Origin: Omphiscola glabra
Lineage: Eukaryota; Mollusca; Gastropoda; Lymnaeidae
NCBI GenBank assembly: GCA_964017045.1
Contig: OZ024810.1
Span: 6,751,562-6,815,561, forward strand
DNA: 64,000 bases
Direction: 5' to 3'
The first letter of the stretch is position 1; the number at the start of each line of letters is the position of its first letter. The position numbers were made by a program, and so were the translations under genes. Below the pieces are notes generated by a model that did no database searches, was not told the DNA's origin, and worked only from the letters and a program-made list of their open reading frames with translations. Below, one piece after another: positions 56,330 to 64,000 of this stretch.

Positions 56330-59275
56330 CCACAAAACTATTTGAGTCTAGATTAAAATTAATATTCTCCTCTATACGTGAAAAAATGACTTTTCTAAGT
56401 AATTATTTTTCGAATAAGAAAAAATCTACTACTAAATGCTTTACTATAACTATAGTACATTTAAATTGAAAGAGGGGCCCCAGCAGAGCCCCATGCCATA
56501 ATTGTACCGAATTAGTTTGCCTGAGATGAGTGCCCTATAAAAATCAATCAGATAAATAATACAGTTAAAATGTAAAAGTTTTCCCATTAAAATCAGTTTA
56601 AAATTGCCTTAGATAGAGCTTTTTTAAATTATGGAACTTTCTGGAAAAGTCTAGACTGGCCCTCAATGGATTCGATAGTATTCAGTTTAAATTCACTGCT
56701 ATTTCAGTATGGAAGTGTATTGCTACCAAGCTATGCCTTGATCCATCAATTCACATAGAACCTATAGTATGGAAGTGTATTACTACCAAGCTATGCCTTG
56801 ATCCATCAATTCACATAGAACCTATAGTATGGAAGTGTATTGCTACCAAGCTAGGCCTTGATCCATCAATTCACATAGAACCTATGCCTATAGTATGGAA
56901 GTGTATTGCTACCAAGCTAGGCCTTGATCCATCAATTCACATAGAACCTATAGTATGGAAGTGTATTGCTACCAAGCTAGGCCTTGATCCATCAATTCAC
57001 ATGGAACCTATAGTATGGAAGTGTATTGCTACCAAGCTAGGCCTTGATCCATCAATTCACATAGAACCTATAGTATGGAAGTGTATTGCTACCAAGCTAT
57101 GCCTTGATCCATCAATTCACATAGAACCTATAGTATGGAAGTGTATTGCTACCAAGCTATGCCTTGATCCATCAATTCACATAGAACCTATAGTATGGAA
57201 GTGTATTGCTACCAAGCTAGGCCTTATTCCATCAATTCACATAGAACCTATAGTATGGAAGTGTATTGCTACCAAGCTAGGCCTTGATCCATCAATTCAC
57301 ATAGAACCTATAGTATGGAAGTGTATTGCTACCAAGCTATGCCTTGATCCATCAATTCACATAGAACCTATAGTATGGAAGTGTATTGCTACCAAGCTAT
57401 GCCTTGATCCATCAATTCACATAGAACCTATAGTATGGAAGTGTATTGCTACCAAGCTATGCCTTGATCCATCAATTCACATAGAACCTATAGTATGGAA
57501 GTGTATTGCTACCAAGCTAGGCCTTGATCCATCAATTCACATAGAACCTATAGTATGGAAGTGTATTGCTACCAAGCTAGGCCTTGATCCATCAATTCAC
57601 ATGGAACCTATAGTATGGAAGTGTATTGCTACCAAGCTAGGCCTTGATCCATCAATTCACATGGAACCTATAGTATGGAAGTGTATTGCTACCAAGCTAG
57701 GCCTTGATCCATCAATTCACATAGAACCTATAGTATGGAAGTGTATTGCTACCATGCTAGGCCTTGATCCATCAATTCACATGGAACCTATAGTATGGAA
57801 GTGTATTGCTACCAAGCTAGAACTTGATCCATCAATTCACATGGAACCTATAGTATGGAAGTGTATTGCTACCAAGCTATGCCTTGATCCATCAATTCAC
57901 ATAGAACCTATAGTATGGAAGTGTATTGCTACCAAGCTATGCCTTGATCCATCAATTCACATGAAACCTATAGTATGGAAGTGTATTGCTACCAAGCTAT
58001 GCCTTGATCCATCAATTCACATGGAACCTATAGTATGGAAGTGTATTGCTACCAAGCTATGCCTTGATCCATCAATTCACATGGAACCTATAGTATTGAA
58101 GTGTATGGCTACCAAGCTGGGCCTTGATCCATCAATTCACATAGAACCTATAGTATGGAAGTGTATGGCTACCAAGCTGGGCCTTGATCCATCAATTCAC
58201 ATAGAACCTATATTATGGAAGTGTATGGCTACCAAGCTATGCCTTGATCCATCACTTCACATAGAACCTATAGTATGGAAGTGTATGGCTACTAAGCTAT
58301 GCCTTGATCCATCACTTCACATAGAACCTATAGTATGGAAGTGTATTGCTACCAAGCTATGCCTTGATCCATCAATTCACATGGAACCTATAGTATGGAA
58401 GTGTATTGCTACCAAGCTAGGCCTTGATCCATCAATTCACATAGAACCTATAGTATGGAAGTGTATTGCTACCAAGCTAGGCCTTGATCCATCAATTCAC
58501 ATAGAACCTATAGTATGGAAGTGTATTGCTACCAAGCTAGGCCTTGATCCATCAATTCACATAGAACCTATAGTGTGGAAGTGTATTGCTACCAAGCTAG
58601 GCCTTGATCCATCAATTCACATGGAACCTATAGTATGGAAGTGTATTGCTACCAAGCTATGCCTTATCCATCAATTCACATAGAACCTATAGTATGGAAG
58701 TGTATTGCTACCATGCTAGGCCTTGATCCATCAATTCACATGGAACCTATAGTATGGAAGTGTATTGCTACCAAGCTATGCCTTGATCCATCAATTCACA
58801 TAGAACCTATAGTATGGAAGTGTATGGCTACCAAGCTAGGCCTTGATCCATCAATTCACATGGAACTTATAGAGTTGTATGTGCATATTGGTATTTATAT
58901 AGTTTATATATGGAACAATGCAATTGGGCACGGCTATATGGGAATGTATATTATGAGTTAAGTACCCTTTGTTATTTGAATATGGATAATCAAGTGTATG
59001 CGTGCTAAGTTTGGTCAATATCCATCTATTCATGTAGGAGTATTTGTTGCCTATTTTTTATATAGGTCATATAAGGAAAAAACGAATTCGGGGCCCCCGG
59101 CACCAAACGAAATTTTATAAAAACCCCAGTATTTGAATCTGGATAATAATGGATATATGTGCTAAGTTTAGTAAAGATCCATTAAACAATTTAAAAGCCT
59201 TTGTCGAACAAACATACAAACAAAAAAATGCCCAAAGAAACACATTTTCACTTTTATCTTATATATCTAGACTAT
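56330..59275 (+). repeat. GxDPSI dispersed element, copy 4, with module A expanded
   Basis: The left part (56340-56705) and right part (58868-59270) follow the family order: TATAGTACATTTAAATTGAAAGAGGGGCCCC, GGAACTTTCTGGAAAAGTCTAG, [array], module B (58985-59045), GGGGCCCCCGGCACC, module C (59155-59215), tail CACATTTTCACTTTTATC. The single module A of other copies is replaced by the 60-bp array. Confidence 0.8.
56706..58867 (+). repeat. 60-bp tandem array, ~36 copies (module A amplification)
   Basis: Unit: CCTATAGTATGGAAGTGTAT TGCTACCAAGCTAGGCCTTG ATCCATCAATTCACATAGAA. Exactly 60 bp, so one plus-strand frame stays open for 599 codons (56884-58683) as 20-residue repeats (EPIVWKCIATKLGLDPSIHI). 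Variation is mostly two binary sites, CTAGGC/CTATGC and ATAGAA/ATGGAA, plus TTG/TGG at a third; a 6-bp insert at 56881 and a 1-bp deletion near 58664 interrupt the frame. The other five frames have stops in each unit. Translation is unproven; the open frame follows automatically from the unit. Confidence 0.95.
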
Positions 59276-59279
59276 ATGA

Positions 59280-59535
59280 TGGATAGGAAATTTGTTTTAT
59301 AATGTATTACGCATTTCAATCAAATTTTTAATCAGTATAAAATGGGGCTGGAACGCTACATCGAAAAGGCGTGTACCGTCCACAAACAATTATGTTTTTA
59401 TATAAATATAAATATAGTTAAATCAAACATCAGTGACATCAGAAGGTTTCTCCGTTTTCACAATCGTCATAGTTCAAACAAACAAAACAGTCCTAAACAT
59501 GTCACATGATATGTAACAGGTCCTGATCAATCAAG
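59280..59535. other. Short unremarkable spacer
   Basis: No gene between the GxDPSI copy and the 37-bp array. Confidence 0.4.
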
Positions 59536-59539
59536 CAAT

Positions 59540-60640
59540 TGCGGCCTTAGTAACATGTCTCTGTCATCCATGCTTTTTCCAGCCTTAGTAACATGTATCT
59601 ATCATCCACGCTTTTTCCAGCCTTAGTAACATGTCTCTGTCATCCATGCTTTTTCCAGCCTTAGTAACATGTATCTATTATCCACGCTTTTTCCAGCCTT
59701 AGTAACATGTATCTATCCACGCTTTTTCCAGCCTTAATAACTTGTCCCGATCATCCCTCAGTAACAGTCTCGATCAACCATGCAATCCCGGCCTTAGTAG
59801 CAAATCCGGATAAACCATGCACTTCCGGCCATAGTAACACATCCTGATCAACTATGCACTTCCGGCCATAGAAACATATCCTGATCAACTATGTACTTCC
59901 GGCCTTAGTAACATATCCGGATCAACCATGCACTTCCACCCTCAGTAACAGTCTCGATCAACAATGTACTTCCGGACTTAGTAACAGGTTCCGATCAACC
60001 ATGCACTTCGGGCCTCAGTAACAGGTCTCAATAAACTATTAAACTACCGGCCTTAGTAACATATCCTGATCAATCATGCACTTCCACCCTCAGTAACAGT
60101 ATCGATCAACCATGCACTTCCGGCCTTAGTAACATGTTCGGATCAACCATGCAATTCCGGCCATAGAAACATATCTTGATCAACCATGCACTTCCGGCCT
60201 TAGTGACAGGTTCCGATCAATCATGCACTTCCGGCCTTAGTACCAGATGTCAATCAACCATGCACTTCCGGACTCAGTAACAGGTCTCAATCAACTATGC
60301 ATTTCTAGCCTTAGTAACATATCCTGATCAACCATGCACTTCCGGCCATAGAAACATATCTTGATCAACCATGCACTTCCGGCCTTAGTGACAGGTTCCG
60401 ATCAATCATGCACTTCCGGCCTTGGTACCAGATGTCAATCAACCATGCACTTCCGGACTCAGTAACAGGTCTCAATCAACTATGCATTTCTAGCCTTATT
60501 AACATATCCGGATCAACCATGCACTTCCACCCTCAGTAGCAATATCGATCAACCATACACTGCCACCCACAGTAACAGTATCGATCAACTATATACTTCC
60601 GGCCTTAGTAACAGGTTCCGATCAACCATGCCCCCACCAT
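59540..60640. repeat. 37-bp degenerate tandem array with higher-order units
   Basis: About 28 units based on CGGCCTTAGTAACATATCCT plus GATCAACCATGCACTTC. The first ~220 bp use a variant unit (CCAGCCTTAGTAACATGTCT CTGTCATCCATGCTTTTT). A five-unit block of ~185 bp (from GGCCATAGAAACATATCTTG, 60159) is duplicated at 60345, giving a higher-order repeat. Confidence 0.88.
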
Positions 60641-60644
60641 AGTA

Positions 60645-61390
60645 TCCCAATTTATAATTATAATTAATGGGGAAAAGTCCACTTGCTATCACCTACCAAA
60701 GTAAACATACGATTTTATTTTGAATGTTTAACTTAATATTTCAGTCACCATTTTTTTAACGTTCGGAAATGCGTCCTGTAGAGACTCGATCATCCTGAGC
60801 AGCTTAGTTTTGATCAGGGATGCTAAATGAAATACTGAAAATCAAATCAGTTATAATATTAACATCAACTGTAATGTCGATTTTAAAAATTGATTCTGAA
60901 CATCACAATTCAACTTCTTCTTTTATCTTGCATGTTTATATGTTTGATCTAAAATGGTTGTGTTTCATCGACATAGTTGTGTTGATCGGCATGATTGTGT
61001 TTCATCTGACATGATTGTGTTTGACCTCGCTCAAAGATACCACGGGTATCTACCTTCATTCCCTTATGTAGGCCTACATATTTGTATTTGCTAGATTGCA
61101 TTAAACAATCCGAATAACCGAACTCCTGATTACCATATTCGAGTATCTACCAAACGTTCAGAGATGGAGCCAAAATAATCTTAATCTTTAAATTCGCATT
61201 TATAGAAAAGTGTCCCACTTGTACGTTTCTTTATTTTCAGCGGAAGGGGTCATTTATTAATATTATTTTTTGTAACAATTGTGGCGTAATATTATTTTAA
61301 AGCTGTACAGCTGCTGTTATTAAAATAGGGTTGTCTCAAGACATGGTTATAGCATAACTCTGATACATCCTGGCGTTCTTGTCTAACCCC
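60645..61390. other. Region upstream of the EGF-like exon, no other exon recognised
   Basis: AT-rich DNA. The 64-codon frame at 60820-61014 is hydrophobic without known motif. Pyrimidine-rich sequence with TCTAACCCCCAG at 61382-61393 is the acceptor of the next exon. Confidence 0.4.
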
Positions 61391-61393
61391 CAG

Positions 61394-61525
61394 CTTGCCC
61401 AGTGGGCTTTTTCGGATCACCCGACTGCAATTACAAGTGTCACTGCCATGGCAACCAGGTGTGTACAGAAAACGGCGAATGTCCCAGATGCGATATGAAA
61501 TATTACGGATTGGGCTGTCAGTACA
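61394..61525 (+). CDS. Single EGF-like exon (MEGF/laminin-EGF type), phase 1-1
   Basis: 132 nt between acceptor CCCCCAG and donor GTAAGC. With phase 1 at both ends it encodes CPVGFFGSPDCNYKCHCHGN, then QVCTENGECPRCDMKYYGLG and CQY: eight Cys in the spacing of MEGF/scavenger-receptor-F EGF-like repeats (C.PVG.FG..C...C.C....C....G.C..C....YG..CQY). Such repeats build extracellular parts of receptors and lectin-like proteins in molluscs. Symmetric exons of this kind shuffle freely. Sister exons must lie to the right of the satellite or were not recognised here. The gene is otherwise unidentified; a solitary relic is possible. Confidence 0.8.
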
Positions 61526-61614
61526 GTAAGCATCCGCTGCCAACGAGGTTTTTAATCCGTCTAAAAATGACAGGTTGAAAATACACAAAGTATTTACATT
61601 TTGTTAAAGCTTTG

Positions 61615-64000
61615 TTTCTATGTGCTGCTACGTAGTTATATGTTGTTTATGTGCTGCTACGTAGTTATATGTTGTTTATGTGCTGCTACGTAGTTATATG
61701 TTGTTTATGTGCTGCTACGTAGTTATATGTTGTTTATGTGCTGCTACGTAGTTATATGTTGTTTATGTGCTGCTACGTAGTTATATGTTGTTTATGTGCT
61801 GCTACGTAGTTATATGTTGTTTATGTGCTGCTACGTAGTTATATGTTGTTTATGTGCTGCTACGTAGTTATATGTTGTTTATGTGCTGCTACGTAGTTAT
61901 ATGTTGTTTATGTGCTGCTACGTAGTTATATGTTGTTTATGTGCTGCTACGTAGTTATATGTTGTTTATGTGCTGCTACGTAGTTATATGTTGTTTATGT
62001 GCTGCTACGTAGTTATATGTTGTTTATGTGCTGCTACGTAGTTATATGTTGTTTATGTGCTGCTACGTAGTTATATGTTGTTTATGTGCTGCTACGTAGT
62101 TATATGTTGTTTATGTGCTGCTACGTAGTTATATGTTGTTTATGTGCTGCTACGTAGTTATATGTTGTTTATGTGCTGCTACGTAGTTATATGTTGTTTA
62201 TGTGCTGCTACGTAGTTATATGTTGTTTATGTGCTGCTACGTAGTTATATGTTGTTTATGTGCTGCTACGTAGTTATATGTTGTTTATGTGCTGCTACGT
62301 AGTTATATGTTGTTTATGTGCTGCTACGTAGTTATATGTTTCTATGTGCCTCTACGTAGTTATATGTTGTTTATGTGCTGCTACGTAGTTATATGTTGTT
62401 TATGTGCTGCTACGTAGTTATATGTTTCTATGTGCTGCTACGTAGTTATATGTTTCTATGTGCTGCTACGTAGTTATATGTTTCTATGTGCTGCTACGTA
62501 GTTATATGTTGTTTATGTGCTGCTACGTAGTTATATGTTGTTTATGTGCTGCTACGTAGTTATATGTTGTTTATGTGCTGCTACGTAGTTATATTTTGTT
62601 TATGTGCTGCTACGTAGTTATATGTTGTTTATGTGCTGCTACGTAGTTATATGTTGTTTATGTGCTGCTACGTAGTTATATGTTGATTATGTGCTGCTAC
62701 GTAGTTATATGTTTCTATGTGCTGCTACGTAGTTATATGTTGTTTATGTGCTGCTACGTAGTTATATGTTGTTTATGTGCTGCTACGTAGTTATATGTTT
62801 CTATGTGCTGCTATGTAGTTATATGTTTCTATGTGCTGCTACGTAGTTATATGTTGTTTATGTGCTGCTATGTAGTTATATGTTGTTTATGTGCTGCTAC
62901 GTAGTTATATGTTGTTTATGTGCTGCTACGTAGTTATATGTTGTTTATGTGCTGCTACGTAGTTATATGTTGTTTATGTGCTGCTACGTAGTTATATGTT
63001 GTTTATGTGCTGCTACGTAGTTATATTTTGTTTATGAGCTGCTACGTAGTTATATGTTGTTTATGTGCTGCTACGTAGTTATATGTTTCTATGTGCCTCT
63101 ACGTAGTTATATGTTGTTTATGTGCTGCTACGTAGTTATATGTTGTTTATGTGCTGCTACGTAGTTATATGTTTCTATGTGCTGCTACGTAGTTATATGT
63201 TTCTATGTGCTGCTACGTAGTTATATGTTGTTTATGTGCTGCTACGTAGTTATATGTTGTTTATGTGCTGCTACGTAGTTATATGTTGTTTATGTGCTGC
63301 TACGTAGTTATATGTTGTTTATGTGCTGCTACGTAGTTATATGTTGTTTATGTGCTGCTACGTAGTTATATGTTGTTTATGTGCTGCTAATTAGTTATAT
63401 GTTGATTATGTGCTGCTACGTAGTTATATGTTTCTATGTGCTGCTACGTAGTTATATGTTGTTTATGTGCTGCTACGTAGTTATATGTTGTTTATGTGCT
63501 GCTACGTAGTTATATGTTTCTATGTGCTGCTATGTAGTTATATGTTTCTATGTGCTGCTACGTAGTTATATGTTTCTATGTGCTGCTACGTAGTTATATG
63601 TTGTTTATGTGCTGCTACGTAGTTATATGTTGTTTATGTGCTGCTACTTAGTTATATGTTGTTTATGTGCTGCTACGTAGTTATATGTTGTTTATGTGCT
63701 GCTACGTAGTTATATGTTGTTTATGTGCTGCTACGTAGTTTTATGTTGTTTATGTGCTGCTACGTAGTTATATGTTGTTTATGTGCTGCTACGTAGTTAT
63801 ATGTTGTTTATGTGCTGCTACGTAGTTATATGTTGTTTATGTGCTGCTACGTAGTTATATGTTGTTTATGTGCTGCTACGTAGTTATATGTTGTTTATGT
63901 GCTGCTACGTAGTTATATGTTGTTTATGTGCTGCTACGTAGTTATATGTTGTTTATGTGCTGCTACGTAGTTATATGTTGTTTATGTGCTGCTACGTAGT
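61615..64000. repeat. 29-bp satellite (TACGTA-containing), >80 copies, runs off the right edge
   Basis: Unit TGTGCTGCTACGTAGTTATA TGTTGTTTA (29 bp) with a 28-bp variant ending TGTTTCTA. Each unit has the palindrome CTACGTAG. Rare variants (GTGCCTCTACG at 62347 and 63098, GATTATG at 62683 and 63404, GCTATGTAG at 62811 and 63530) recur about 720-750 bp apart, indicating segmental duplication within the array. Array end not reached. Confidence 0.97.

Noticed and set aside
61292..61588. Minus-strand 98-codon ORF
   Set aside because: Antisense to the EGF-like exon, which has proper splice sites and the Cys pattern.

Overview
This is an AT-rich animal nuclear window. It holds parts of two clearly recognisable conserved genes with spliced exons, and the rest is mostly nested transposon debris and tandem repeats. 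The protein matches, intron structure, transposon mix (CR1/L2-like LINEs, many hAT elements, a SWIM/YqaJ-type SAP gene) and an MEGF-like exon fit a lophotrochozoan, most likely a mollusc and possibly a snail. Species identity is inference.

Left part (271-12109, minus strand): thirteen exons of beclin 1 (ATG6/BECN1). They run from the start codon to about residue 355. The last ~95 residues lie beyond the left edge. One intron uses a GC donor, fixed by reading frame. The introns carry a LINE relic split by a hAT relic, a 20/29-bp minisatellite, LINE 3' ends and a 111-bp hAT MITE with a perfect 8-bp target duplication.

12.1-25.2 kb: no host gene seen. A LINE C-terminal relic and hAT MITEs precede a three-level nest. 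A degenerate GATCCCG-rich array (16619-23220) is split by a ZMYM/TTF-type hAT (16946-23056). The transposase frame of that hAT is itself split by a 4,011-bp hAT (17359-21369), whose 8-bp duplication exactly bridges the interrupted codons. Two copies of a dispersed family here called the GxDPSI family follow.

25593-30716 (minus strand): a complete six-exon SMYD-like SET methyltransferase model of 1,014 residues. It has an N-terminal helical/TPR-like region, a MYND-split SET domain, a cysteine-rich post-SET, a Thr/Ser tandem-repeat linker and an extra half-MYND finger at the C terminus. One intron carries a 31-bp minisatellite.

31-43 kb: a transposon collection comprising a foldback element with 9-bp duplications, a SPIN-like hAT MITE, another hAT MITE, a 1.2-kb solo LTR with 5-bp duplications, a palindromic element, and a SAP-domain gene of the SWIM/YqaJ type followed by decayed exons.

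43.5-52 kb: an uninterrupted 1,027-codon CR1/L2-like LINE ORF with endonuclease and reverse transcriptase, abutting the tail of a different LINE. A GxDPSI copy, a YY1-like inverted repeat and another LINE relic follow.

53-64 kb: an LTR-like repeat, a decayed ZMYM-hAT, two MITEs, a 60-bp x ~36 array grown from one module of the GxDPSI family, a 37-bp array, one phase 1-1 EGF-like exon on the plus strand (61394-61525), and a 29-bp satellite that runs off the right edge.

All coordinates and splice sites were read by eye; no database search or computation was run.
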